From positions 1 through 46,523 of the forward strand of contig JAFVHN010000110.1 in assembly GCA_017474515.1 (NCBI GenBank): a stretch of 46,523 nucleotides of DNA. Reading direction: 5' to 3'. This document shows, one piece after another, positions 10,502 through 19,600 of the stretch; positions within the stretch are counted from its first letter, which is position 1; every line of letters begins with the position of its first letter. The notes under the pieces were generated by a model, which worked only from the letters and a program-made list of their open reading frames with translations, made no database searches and was not told where the DNA came from. This DNA comes from Prevotella sp. Lineage in GTDB: Bacteria; Bacteroidota; Bacteroidia; Bacteroidales; Bacteroidaceae. A program made the translations under genes and the position numbers.

Positions 10502-10520
10502 GCCGCAACACCCTTGCGGC
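10502..10520 (+). repeat. Small intercistronic hairpin GCCGCAA-loop-TTGCGGC (copy A)
   Basis: A 7-bp stem (10502-10508 with 10514-10520) closes a CACCC loop in the 60-bp gap between a glycosyltransferase gene and licD. A nearly identical stem-loop lies at 40231-40250 between a YitT-family gene and rdgB. Both are preceded by a pyrimidine-rich run. There is no T run, so it is not a typical terminator. Confidence 0.65.
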
Positions 10521-10542
10521 CAAAAGAAAAACAGCCCCCAAA

Positions 10543-11373
10543 ATGAGGCTACACAACAAGACCGACTACGATATCAAAACATTGCAGGAAAGGCTTTTAG
10601 GCAACCTGGAAGCCATTCACCAAACCTGCATTCAGCACGGACTGACCTACTACATGTGGGCCGGCACCATGCTCGGCGCGGTGCGCCACAAAGGATTTAT
10701 TCCCTGGGACGACGACATGGACATCTGCATGCCGAGGCCCGACTACGAACTGCTCATGGCCCACTGGCGCGAATGGCTGCCAAAACCCTACGCCGTCATC
10801 AGCGCCGACACCGATACCACATATCCGTATCCTTTTGCCAAAATTGAAGACACCAGCACCACCGTGCAGGAGCAGCCCGACTTCCCCTTCCTCGAGGGCA
10901 TCTACATCGACGTGTTCCCTCTCGACGGCATGCCCGAGAGCCGGCTTCGGCAGAAGTTGCACTACATGCGCTACCATTTCTGGCGACACCTGCTCTTCTT
11001 CAGAGGCCGCGACCCCTACAAGCACGGACGCGGACCACGGTCGTGGCTACCAAGGCTCATTCATGCCTGCTGGTCGCTGGAAGGGTTGCAAAGGAAAGTG
11101 AAAAGGCTGATGATGAAATACCCCTACGACAAATGCCGACTGGTGCTCGACTACGACGACCACCTGCGCGGCATCATCGACAAAAGCCTGCTCGGAAAGC
11201 CGCAACCCATGGACTTCCAGGGCCACACATTCATGGGCGTGGAACATGCCCACGAATACCTCACTCAGAAATACGGCGACTACATGACCCTGCCTCCCAA
11301 GGAACGGCAGATACAACACCATTTCTATTATCTCAACCTCGAAACACCCTATAAATCCTATGGACACGAATAA
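10543..11373 (+). CDS. LicD-family phosphotransferase (paralogue 1)
   Basis: This 276-residue protein has the LicD signature YYMWAGTMLGAVRHKGFIPW followed by DDDMDICMPRPDYE (about residues 37-70), with the nucleotidyltransferase-like acidic DDD cluster. LicD proteins transfer phosphocholine, phosphoethanolamine or related groups from a CDP carrier to a glycan. A second paralogue is at 14414, sharing this region almost exactly and also the RDPYKHG and KYGDYMT stretches. Its end overlaps the following GT9 gene by 14 bp, so translation is likely coupled. The nearby LicC-like nucleotidyltransferase could supply the activated donor (inference). Confidence 0.9.
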   Translation: MRLHNKTDYDIKTLQERLLGNLEAIHQTCIQHGLTYYMWAGTMLGAVRHKGFIPWDDDMDICMPRPDYELLMAHWREWLPKPYAVISADTDTTYPYPFAKIEDTSTTVQEQPDFPFLEGIYIDVFPLDGMPESRLRQKLHYMRYHFWRHLLFFRGRDPYKHGRGPRSWLPRLIHACWSLEGLQRKVKRLMMKYPYDKCRLVLDYDDHLRGIIDKSLLGKPQPMDFQGHTFMGVEHAHEYLTQKYGDYMTLPPKERQIQHHFYYLNLETPYKSYGHE

Positions 11374-12415
11374 GAAAAAAATCCTGGTGGTACGCTTCCG
11401 CCAGATGGGCGACGCCATATTGACCACACCGTTGCTCAACACAATCAGAAAAAGTTTCCCCGATGCACGCATCGACTTTGTGCTCAACGAGCGGCTGGCA
11501 TCGTTGTTCAAGGGCCATCCCGCCATCAGCAACATCATCACTTTTACCGACGAAGAGCGCCACAACACCCTTACATATATAAAGAAGGTGCGCAACACGG
11601 TGAAGAGCACCCGCTATGATGCCATCATCGACATGCGCTCCACGCCCAACACCATGCTGTTTGCGCTCTTCTCGCCGGGCACTCCCCTGCGCATCGGCAT
11701 CAGGAAGCCCTACACGCAGGGCGTGTTCAACCACCGCATGGAGGCTTGTAGCGACGACGAGAACATGATAGACCACAACCTGAGCCTGGCGGCACCGCTC
11801 AACATCTGGGGACAACTGGACCTGCAGCGCGACCTTTCACTGGCCATCAGCGACGAGGAAAAACAGCAATTCCGCCAAAAAATGGAACAGGCCGGCATCG
11901 ACTTCGCAAAGCCCGTCATGCTCGTGGGCGTTACGGCAAAGCTGCGCGACAAGACGTGGCCCGACGAATACATGGCTCAGACGGTGAAACACCTTATTAA
12001 GGAATATCCCGGGCTTCAACTCATTTTCAACTACGCCCCCGACAAGGAGGAGGAGAACGCACGGAGAATGTACGGCCAATTGGGAAATCCCGAAAACATT
12101 TTCATCAACCTCACCGCGCAATCGCCCAGGGAGCTGGCCGCCATGGCCGCCAATTGCGACGCCTATTTCGGCAACGAGGGCGGCACGCGCCATATCGTTC
12201 ACGCCATGGGGAAGCCGTCGCTCGTCATCTGCTCGCCCCTTGCCAGCAAGAAAACGTGGCTCCCCACGGCCACCAGCATCGTGGCACGCGGCATCAGTGC
12301 CAGCGACATTCTTCCCACGAAGGGGCTGACACCCGTGGAGCAATACCGGCTCATCACTCCGGCGCATGTGTTGCCCCAGCTTCGCCAGTTCATCGCCGAC
12401 ACCCTAAGACTTTAA
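11360..12415 (+). CDS. Glycosyltransferase family 9 (heptosyltransferase-like)
   Basis: This 351-residue enzyme matches the ADP-heptose:LPS heptosyltransferase (GT9) family. It opens with KKILVVRFRQMGDAILTTPL, the family's N-terminal phosphate-binding strand, and keeps the C-terminal donor-site region YFGNEGGTRHIVHAMGKPS (about residues 272-290). Such enzymes add heptose or related sugars to LPS inner core in the cytoplasm. It overlaps the upstream licD by 14 bp and is followed at once by a CCTAGG repeat array, after which a new promoter begins the next set. The donor could differ from heptose in this phylum. Confidence 0.88.
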   Translation: MDTNKKKILVVRFRQMGDAILTTPLLNTIRKSFPDARIDFVLNERLASLFKGHPAISNIITFTDEERHNTLTYIKKVRNTVKSTRYDAIIDMRSTPNTMLFALFSPGTPLRIGIRKPYTQGVFNHRMEACSDDENMIDHNLSLAAPLNIWGQLDLQRDLSLAISDEEKQQFRQKMEQAGIDFAKPVMLVGVTAKLRDKTWPDEYMAQTVKHLIKEYPGLQLIFNYAPDKEEENARRMYGQLGNPENIFINLTAQSPRELAAMAANCDAYFGNEGGTRHIVHAMGKPSLVICSPLASKKTWLPTATSIVARGISASDILPTKGLTPVEQYRLITPAHVLPQLRQFIADTLRL

Positions 12416-12417
12416 AA

Positions 12418-12500
12418 CCTAGGAAAGCCTAGGAAGACCTAGGAAGACCTAGGAAGACCTAGGAACTCCTAGGAAAACCCAGGAAAACCCAGGAAAACCC
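12418..12500. repeat. Tandem array of 10-bp CCTAGGAAGA units (8 copies)
   Basis: Eight contiguous 10-bp units start three bases after the GT9 stop codon. The first six carry CCTAGG and the last two have decayed to CCCAGG with AAAA spacers. The orientation relative to the upstream gene is opposite to that at 1533-1612, so the unit has no fixed direction with respect to transcription. Confidence 0.93.
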
Positions 12501-12552
12501 CGGCCCCCATCAAATTATAAACGATGAATAACGAATTATAAATTATTATTCG

Positions 12553-12560
12553 TACCTTTG
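12553..12560 (+). promoter_or_regulatory. -7 promoter element before the HisC-like gene
   Basis: TACCTTTG matches TAnnTTTG and lies 22 bp before the ATG at 12582. It suggests that the second half of the envelope block (12582-16262) has its own promoter. No clear -33 TTTG is present at the expected spacing. Confidence 0.6.
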
Positions 12561-12581
12561 CACCCGAAAAACTGAAAGAAT

Positions 12582-13634
12582 ATGCAAAATAAATTGAATT
12601 ATCTGGACCGCAACGAGTTCAACTTTGAACCGTCGGAAGAAGTAAAAAATGCCGTCAGGCAGTTCGACCTGGGCAAATTCTGTTTCTATACAAGAATTTA
12701 CGACGAAGGAAAGAAAAGCATCTTCTCCGTCTATCTCAGCCAGCTCTACGGCATCGACGAAAAGCAGATTGTGCTGGGCTACGGCGCCGAGGACCTGCTA
12801 AAGAAAGCCGTACACTACTTCCTCACCCTGGGCGGCAACAAGACCATGCTCATTCCGAAGTTCTCGTGGTGGTACTACAAAAGCATTGCCGACGAAGTAG
12901 ATGGCACCACGCTCCAATATCCCGTCTTTGAGAATGGCGACACCTTCAGCTACGACATCGACGGCCTCAGGCAGATGATTGCCGACATCAACCCGAAAAT
13001 CGTGCTGGTGGCCTCGCCCAACAACCCCACGGGCAACGCCCTCACTCCGCAAGAGATGGAGCAGCTGGTGGAAATGGTGCCCCAGTCAACCATCGTCCTC
13101 GTTGACGAAGCCTACGCCTCGTTCATCTCCAACGACGCCTCCTATATCAAGACGCTCATTGAAAAGCACGAGAACATCATCATTTGCCGCACGCTGAGCA
13201 AGTTCTACGGACTGCCCGGCCTGCGCATGGGCTTCGGCTTCGTGGGACAGGGCGAGGTGATGAACCGCTTCACCCGCTATGCCAACATGTACTTGGGCTA
13301 CGACCGCCTGAGCGAAGAGGTGGCCATTGCCGCACTCAAGAGCGACAGCCACTACCGCGAAATAGCAAAGGTGATGGAAGAGGCCCGGCAGATGTACCGC
13401 AACGAGCTTGGCGCCCTGCCCGGTTTCCTGGTCTATAAGAGCCTGGCCAACTTCGTGCTCGTGAAGTATCCCATCGAGCTGAAAGAGCGCTTGCAAAAAG
13501 CGTTTGCCGAAGAAAGCTACAAGGTGAAGTTCATGAACGAGCCGGGCATCAACAGCCACATGCGCATCACGCTGGGCCGCCGTGAACAAAACCGCACCGT
13601 TTGCGACACCATCCTGCGCATTGCCCAGGAATGA
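12582..13634 (+). CDS. HisC/CobD-like class I/II PLP-dependent aminotransferase or decarboxylase
   Basis: This 350-residue fold-type I PLP enzyme resembles histidinol-phosphate aminotransferase. Visible motifs are ASPNNPTGN (about residue 144), VDEAYASF (about 174, with the PLP-binding Asp), the Schiff-base lysine K207 in CRTLSKFYGLPGLRMGF, and a C-terminal substrate-binding arginine in HMRITLG. No other histidine genes are near, so a histidine role is doubtful. The next gene is a LicC-like nucleotidyltransferase and LicD genes lie on both sides. An inferred alternative is that it makes an amino-alcohol phosphate or similar amine for LicD transfer, as CobD-like members decarboxylate phosphorylated amino acids. 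The reaction is not proven by sequence. Confidence 0.85.
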   Translation: MQNKLNYLDRNEFNFEPSEEVKNAVRQFDLGKFCFYTRIYDEGKKSIFSVYLSQLYGIDEKQIVLGYGAEDLLKKAVHYFLTLGGNKTMLIPKFSWWYYKSIADEVDGTTLQYPVFENGDTFSYDIDGLRQMIADINPKIVLVASPNNPTGNALTPQEMEQLVEMVPQSTIVLVDEAYASFISNDASYIKTLIEKHENIIICRTLSKFYGLPGLRMGFGFVGQGEVMNRFTRYANMYLGYDRLSEEVAIAALKSDSHYREIAKVMEEARQMYRNELGALPGFLVYKSLANFVLVKYPIELKERLQKAFAEESYKVKFMNEPGINSHMRITLGRREQNRTVCDTILRIAQE

Positions 13635-13663
13635 TTTTTCCCCCAAAAAGCCCATCAACCCCC

Positions 13664-14404
13664 ATGTCACCCATAGGAGTCATACTGGCCGCCGGCATGG
13701 CCTCGCGGTTGCGCCCCCTTACCGACGAACGGCCGAAATGCCTGCTCACCGTGGGCACACGCACACTTTTGGAGCGCACCGTTGACGCCCTCTTGCAGGC
13801 CGCCATCAAGGAAATTGTCGTCGTCACCGGCTACCGTTCCGAGATGATCCGGCAATTCCTCACCACGCATTACGACAAAGAGTCCGCGACCTTCCACTTC
13901 ATCCACAACGCCGACTACGAGCACAACAACAACATTTTCTCGCTCTGGCTGGCACGGAGTGTGGTGGAAGGCCGCACTTTCCTTCTGCTCGATAGCGACA
14001 TCCTCTTCGACCCCGCCATCGTCGCACGCATGGCGGAACAACCCGGCACCTCGCTCGCCCTCAACCGCCACGAACTGGGCGACGAGGAAATAAAGGTGGT
14101 GCCCAACGAAAAAGGGCAGGTGGTGGCGCTCAGCAAGACGTGCCCCATCAGCCAGGCCATCGGCGAAAGCGTGGGCATAGAGAAAATCGACGCCGCCTAC
14201 AGCACCGCCCTCTATGCCGAACTACGGCAAATGATAGAGGGCGAGGGCCTGGTTGACGTGTTCTACGAAAAGGCCTTCGAGCGGCTCATCCCCCAAGGCC
14301 ACCTGTTCACCTTTACCGACACCACCGACCTGTTCTCCATGGAGCTCGACACCGTTGACGATTTCAACAACGCCCGCGAGCTCATTCCACCCGCACTTTT
14401 CTGA
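13664..14404 (+). CDS. LicC-like nucleotidyltransferase (phosphocholine cytidylyltransferase type)
   Basis: This 246-residue protein begins with GVILAAGMASRLRPLTDERPKC shortened here to its core, the sugar-phosphate nucleotidyltransferase signature with the activating lysine. A metal-binding aspartate pair sits in LLLDSDILFD (about residue 108) and SMELDTVDDF near the C-terminus (about 226). Length and the C-terminal pattern fit the COG1213/LicC group, which makes CDP-choline or CDP-aminoalcohols, better than hexose-1-phosphate enzymes. I chose ATG 13664 because the family motif begins four residues later; ATG 13631, overlapping the previous stop as ATGA, would add 11 residues. It is likely coupled with the HisC-like gene and both LicD genes. 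Confidence 0.83.
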   Translation: MSPIGVILAAGMASRLRPLTDERPKCLLTVGTRTLLERTVDALLQAAIKEIVVVTGYRSEMIRQFLTTHYDKESATFHFIHNADYEHNNNIFSLWLARSVVEGRTFLLLDSDILFDPAIVARMAEQPGTSLALNRHELGDEEIKVVPNEKGQVVALSKTCPISQAIGESVGIEKIDAAYSTALYAELRQMIEGEGLVDVFYEKAFERLIPQGHLFTFTDTTDLFSMELDTVDDFNNARELIPPALF

Positions 14405-14413
14405 CCTCTTGTC

Positions 14414-15229
14414 ATGGCCAACTACGACATTGAAGCCGTCCACCGCCGCACGCTCAACATCTTGCTACGCACCCATGAGGTGTGCCGCCAGCACGGGTTG
14501 CGCTACTATATCTGGGCGGGAACAATGCTCGGGGCCGTGCGCCACAAAGGCTTCATACCATGGGACGACGACATCGACATTGCCATGCCGCGTCCCGACT
14601 ACGACCGGCTCATAGCCCATTGCAAGGAATGGTTGCCCCAGCCTTTGGAAATGGTGTGCGCCGACACCGACGACGCCTATCCTTTGCCTTTTGCAAAGAT
14701 TCAAGACGCCAGCACAACCATCATTGAGCGCATGCACCTGGGATACGTGGGCGGACTGTATATCGACGTGTTCCCCATCGACGGCGTGCCCCAGGGACGG
14801 CTTAGGCGATGGCTGCATTTTGCACGCTACGAATACTACAAGCGCGTGCTCTACCTCATGGTGCGCGACCCCTACAAGCACGGGCACGGACCCGACTCGT
14901 GGGTGCCCCTGCTCTGCCGACGCGCCTACAGGCTTGGCGAGGTGCAGCAGAAGGTGGCACGGCTGCTCAGGAAATACGACTTCGACCGCTCACCGCTCGT
15001 GGCCGACTACGACGACGGGCGACGCGGGGCCATGCCGAAAACCATTCTCGGAACGCCCCGGCCCTGCATCTTCGAGGGAGAAGAGGTGGCGGGCGTGGAG
15101 CAATATCACACCTACCTCACCCGGAAATACGGCGACTACATGACCGTGCCGCCGCCGGAAGAGCAGCGACAACACAATTTCCACTATGTAGATTTAGAAC
15201 ATTCGTACCATGAAAACCGTTCTCGTTGA
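14414..15229 (+). CDS. LicD-family phosphotransferase (paralogue 2)
   Basis: This 271-residue LicD protein shows YYIWAGTMLGAVRHKGFIPW followed by DDDIDIAMPRPDYD (about residues 32-65), PFAKIQDASTTI, and a C-terminal RKYGDYMTVPP stretch. It is clearly a paralogue of the gene at 10543, but differs around residues 100-125 (GYVGGLYIDVFPIDG), so the two may act on different sugars or positions. It starts 9 bp after the nucleotidyltransferase and overlaps the following glycosyltransferase by 20 bp, which supports one transcription unit. Transfer of a phospho-aminoalcohol to LPS is the family-based inference. Confidence 0.9.
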   Translation: MANYDIEAVHRRTLNILLRTHEVCRQHGLRYYIWAGTMLGAVRHKGFIPWDDDIDIAMPRPDYDRLIAHCKEWLPQPLEMVCADTDDAYPLPFAKIQDASTTIIERMHLGYVGGLYIDVFPIDGVPQGRLRRWLHFARYEYYKRVLYLMVRDPYKHGHGPDSWVPLLCRRAYRLGEVQQKVARLLRKYDFDRSPLVADYDDGRRGAMPKTILGTPRPCIFEGEEVAGVEQYHTYLTRKYGDYMTVPPPEEQRQHNFHYVDLEHSYHENRSR

Positions 15230-16262
15230 CTTTTCGCACTACGCCGACCTGTGCGGATTCGGCGATATTGCCCGCCACTACGCTGCTGAACTGTCGCGCC
15301 GCACCTTCACCGACCTGCATTTCATTGTCATCCTGCCCCGCCAATACCGCGGCACGCTGGGCAGCCAGTTCACCTACATCGACCGCGAGGACAAACGGCG
15401 ACAGCTGAAGCAACTCGACCGGCACATCGACCTGTGGCACGCCACCGACCAGCTGTATCACCTGCGTGGCGGCGACAAAGACACGGTGCAGCTGCTCACC
15501 GTCCACGATGCCAACTTCCTGACCGAGAAAAAAGGCGTGCACCGGTGGCGCCACATCGTGCAGCTGAAATGGCGCGTATGGCGGTCGGACCACATCACCG
15601 TCATTTCGCAATTCGTGCTCAACGACCTGCGCAGCCACGGCCTGCTGATGGGCCGGCCCGTATCGGTTATCTACAACGGCATAGGCGAAGACCCCGACGC
15701 CCCCGCCAAGCAGCCGGCCTTTGTCACGTCGGAGCCGTTCTTCTTCACCATCGGCCAGATACGCAAAAAGAAGAATTTCCACACGCTTATTCCCATGATG
15801 AGGCATTTTCCCCGTCACCGCCTCTACATCTGCGGCGACGACCACTTTGCCTATGCCGACACCCTTCGCCGGCTCATCGCCCAAGAGGGCAGTGGGCGCG
15901 TGGTGCTCACCGGGAAAATCAGCGACGAGGAAAAGCGGTGGCTCTACAACCACGCCGACGCCTTCCTCTTCCCCAGCCGCCTGGAAGGGTTCGGCCTCCC
16001 CGTGCTCGAAGCCATGCGCCACCGCTGCAAGGTGTTCTCATCAGCCTTGAGCAGCCTGCCCGAGGTGTGCAACGGCCATGCCTCCCTCTGGGACGACTTT
16101 GAACCCGACCACATGGCCCGCACAGTAGAGCAGGGCCTGGAAACATGGGACCGCCAGGGGGAGGCCGCCACGGCCGCATTCGTCCACGCCATGACCTTCA
16201 GCTACGACACCTACGCCGACCAATACATCGCCCTCTACCGCCGCCTGCTCAACCTGGACTGA
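15210..16262 (+). CDS. Glycosyltransferase family 4 (GT-B fold)
   Basis: This 350-residue GT4 enzyme carries LLTVHDANFLTEKKG in the N-terminal domain, VIYNGIGED (about residue 153), FTIGQIRKKKNFHTL (about 180) and the E-x7-E motif in PSRLEGFGLPVLEAM (about 256). It belongs to the same broad family as the enzyme at 9331 but is not a close copy. The start overlaps the LicD paralogue by 20 bp. It is the last gene of the envelope block. The next 400 bp hold a dispersed element and a perfect palindromic terminator facing the giant minus-strand gene. Confidence 0.9.
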   Translation: MKTVLVDFSHYADLCGFGDIARHYAAELSRRTFTDLHFIVILPRQYRGTLGSQFTYIDREDKRRQLKQLDRHIDLWHATDQLYHLRGGDKDTVQLLTVHDANFLTEKKGVHRWRHIVQLKWRVWRSDHITVISQFVLNDLRSHGLLMGRPVSVIYNGIGEDPDAPAKQPAFVTSEPFFFTIGQIRKKKNFHTLIPMMRHFPRHRLYICGDDHFAYADTLRRLIAQEGSGRVVLTGKISDEEKRWLYNHADAFLFPSRLEGFGLPVLEAMRHRCKVFSSALSSLPEVCNGHASLWDDFEPDHMARTVEQGLETWDRQGEAATAAFVHAMTFSYDTYADQYIALYRRLLNLD

Positions 16263-16337
16263 CCACCACGCCAAGGCCGTTTTCAGGCATCACCTACACC
16301 AACCCTACGCCCTTCTTTTATTCCTTCCTTACAATTA

Positions 16338-16542
16338 TTTTGTAAAGATTTTTCAAGGCGCCTTGCATATCCCGAGGAGTTTGACCGCAAATTTCGAGGA
16401 GAGATTTTGAAGATTGAGGGGAGAGATTTTGAAGATTTCTCCCCTCAATTTGCCGTCAAACTCCGAGCATTTTTAAACCTCTTGATAATCAAGCAGTTAT
16501 CAAAAGGAGGAAAAATTGTGGATTTTGTAAAGATTTTTTACC
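16338..16542 (+). repeat. Dispersed element, copy 2
   Basis: The direct-repeat ends are TTTTGTAAAGATTTTTC (16338-16354) and ATTTTGTAAAGATTTTTTAC (from 16522). The left inverted-repeat arm GTTTGACCGCAAATTTC (16379-16395) is intact, and the right arm (16445-16461) differs at three positions without compensating change. The 49-bp core holds two GGAGAGATTTTGAAGATT-type units. The tail keeps TTGATAATCAA (16482-16492) followed by GTTATCAAAA. The copy lies between convergent genes. Confidence 0.9.
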
Positions 16543-16609
16543 AAATATCGGGGGTAATCACAAGCCGGCGGTTACAATTTGTAAGCAGTCTGTGCCCGCC
16601 ATAATGCAA

Positions 16610-16641
16610 CCGTGCCTTCCGCCAGCTGGCGGAAGGCACGG
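16610..16641. terminator. Perfect 32-nt palindrome, likely bidirectional terminator
   Basis: The two halves (16610-16625 and 16626-16641) are exact reverse complements, giving a 16-bp GC-rich inverted repeat centred on CAGCTG with no unique loop. It sits between the convergent glycosyltransferase gene and the giant surface-protein gene. A CCTTTATTA tail follows on the plus strand. Termination in both directions is the simplest reading. Confidence 0.75.
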
Positions 16642-16677
16642 CCTTTATTACTATAGACTCTATAAAACCTATAGTTT

Positions 16678-19600
16678 CTACTTCACCACTTTGCGCACCG
16701 TTCCGTCGCTCTGGCGGATGATGCGTATGCCCTTCTGGCTGGCGCCGCGAGTGAGCACCTTGCCGTCGATGCCATAGATGGCACCCGTCTGGGCCTCGTT
16801 GCCAAGGCGGTCGATGGCGGTGGCAATGCCGTTGTCAACGGCAATGTGCATGTGGGCATACTGCGTCTTTCCGCGCTGTGTGCAGGTGATGAACACCTCG
16901 CACTCCTCGCCGTCGGCACCGTTGAAGGTGAGCTGGCCATCGGCCACCGACACCTTGCCGGCCATTTCGGCGGGCAGCGTTTCCACTATGTTATAAACCA
17001 CGGCACCCTTGGTGTCCTGCTGCTCAAAGACCTCGCTGAGCGAAAGTGAGCGTGCATCGTCGAGGAAGGTGTGGTTCACCTCCACCCACGGACATTCAGC
17101 ACCCAGGTTGTCCATGCAGAAGTATGCGGGCGTGGTAATGCCATAGTTGTTGTTGCGCGACGACTCATAGTTGAAACTCAGGCTCTTCACGGTGCCCAGG
17201 TCGCTGAGGTCCACCCACTGCCAGGTGTCGAGGTAGTATTGCTCGTCGGTGTCGGCATTGGTGTAGTCGGCCAGATAGACCTCCTTCTGGTTGCCGTTGT
17301 CGGCAATGATGGTAATCTTGTACCAGTCGCCGGTCTTGAAGCCTATGCTTCCCGTCGGCTTGCCGTTGGCGGTGCCGTCCTCGGTTGACATGCCGTCGCC
17401 GTTGAGGAAGGCGTCCACCGTGTAGGCGCTGTTGGTGAGGTAGCAACCCGGAACGACGGCGCCGTCGGTGTTGTTCAGCACGTCGATGGTTCCGCCATAA
17501 TAGAGCGAGTTGGCCACCATGAAGGTCTGCGAGCCGTCCACGCCTCCGCCGGTGATGGAGTTGAACTGCTCGGTGGTGATGTCACCGGTGAAGGTGTTGT
17601 CGGTGGACTGGCTGTAGGCGAAGTTGCCCCAATAGACAATGTCGCCCCAGGTGTCGGCCATGTTGGCGAAGCTGAACGTTCCGCTGAGGAAGGTAGAGCC
17701 TTCGTAGCCCTTGGCGAAGTTGCCCATCCAGAAGCCGTCCTCGGGGTCGGTCCAGAGGTTCTCGAAGGTGGCCACCTCCATGTCGCCGCGTGCAATGACG
17801 CGGATGGTGGCTGATGCCACGCGGTCGTTGGCATCCACGACTTCAAAGATGTAGTCGCCCGTGGTGCCCACGTTGGCCTTTACGAGCGTGGAGGCAGCTG
17901 TTTCCAGGTCGTCGAACTCCTTCTCGACGATGACCTCGTGCTTGCTGTTCATCCACTTGGCCGTGAAGGGAGCGGTGCCGTTGCCGATGAGTCCATAGAC
18001 CGATGCCGTTTCGCCCTGGCTGATGATGATTTCGTCGTCCTCCTCATAGGGAGTGAGGTCTTCGTCGGTAATCATGCAAGTCGGGTCGGGATATACGATT
18101 GGCGCGGCCTCGGTGGTGAACTGCACCTGCGAGATTTCGCCGTTCAGTCCGCCGGCACTCTGAAGGAGCACGTAGGCGGTGTAGGCGGTCGCGGCCTCCA
18201 GTTCGGTAAGGCTCACCTGTGCCTCGGTATCTGCCGAGAAAGTGGCGGTGAGTTCAGAGGCAAGCACCTCGTTGGCGGTGGGAGCCTCGTCGGCCTGTGT
18301 CTTCACAAGGACGAAAGCCTTGCCCATCTGGTCGGCCTTCACAAGGATGTTGGCGCTTTCGTAGGTCACCTGTGCGGCCTTGGGATAACCGTCGGCCATC
18401 GTGGGAACGGCGTCGGCGGCATACTCGTAGGCGCCGATGGTGATGTTCTCACTGGGACGCTCCTGTCCGGTGACGTCGGTGGTGACATAGCTCAAGGGCA
18501 GGGCGGTGAGCAACTGGCCCTCAAGGGTGTTGGCCGGCATGAGGATGTCGTCGCTCTGGAATTCCACCTGCGCGTTGATGCAGCCGGTGGCACCGCTGCT
18601 TTGCACAAACTGGTCGAAGTCGCCCGTTGTGCCGGAGGCGGCGCGGAAGAATGTGGAGCCGGCGGTGTAGAACACGTTGTTCTGGAAGTTGAACTTGTCG
18701 GTGCCCAGGTTGCCGTCGTTATAGAGGTTGACGGCGTAGCCGCTGGTTTCGTTCTGGATGATGTTGTTCACCACGTTCACGTTGCCATAGCCGGCGGCCA
18801 GGGTGCTGTTAGCCCAGAAAGCGGCTCCGCCAGCGCTTCCGGTCATGCGGAAGGTATTGTGTGCCACATCCATATTCTTCACCTTGCCACTGGAAATCTT
18901 GAACGGTGAGCAGGAAGCATTGGCCGATGCCATGTTGATTACATTGTTGGCAATGATGGCGCGGGCCGATTCCGAGGCTTCCATCTGGCGGACATAGATG
19001 CCCGTGCTGGTTGTTGAGGGCGAGAGGTTAAACACGTTGCCCGTTATCTCGATGCTTTCGGCATACTCATCACGCACACTTATATCAATGGCACCATTGC
19101 TGAGATTGACGTCGCTATTGTCGATGATGAAGGTGTTGTTGCGGATTTTCAAACCAAGCTCATCGTAGGCATACATCATGAAGCGGCCGTTGTTCTTGAA
19201 GGTGTTGCCTTCAACAATGCCACCCACTTCTTTCGGCAGGGCCACATAGTTGGTGCCACCCATGGTGACGCCGTATTTTCCGCCTTCGAGCAGGCAGTTC
19301 CTCACGGTGAGATAGTCGTTGTTCTTGTTCTCTTCATCAATAATGGTATGGTTCACCAACGCCAGGGCGTCGCCGTTGGTGGAACCGTAGGTGGCGGCGT
19401 GGAGGTAGCAGTTGTCGATGGTGACATGGCGGCTACCGTCTTTCACCATGACCAGGGCCTTGTAGCCGGTGTAGTCCTCGGTGGTGATTTCCAGGTTCTT
19501 CAGCGTGACGTAGCTGGCCTCGTAGATGGTCACCACGCCGTGGTCTTTCTTATGCTGGTCTTCGCTGTAACCGCTGGAGCTGTACTGGTCGTGGTAAATC

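Noticed and set aside
12418-12500. CRISPR-like array
   Set aside because: The unit is 10 bp with no unique spacers and no cas genes are present, so it is a simple tandem repeat.
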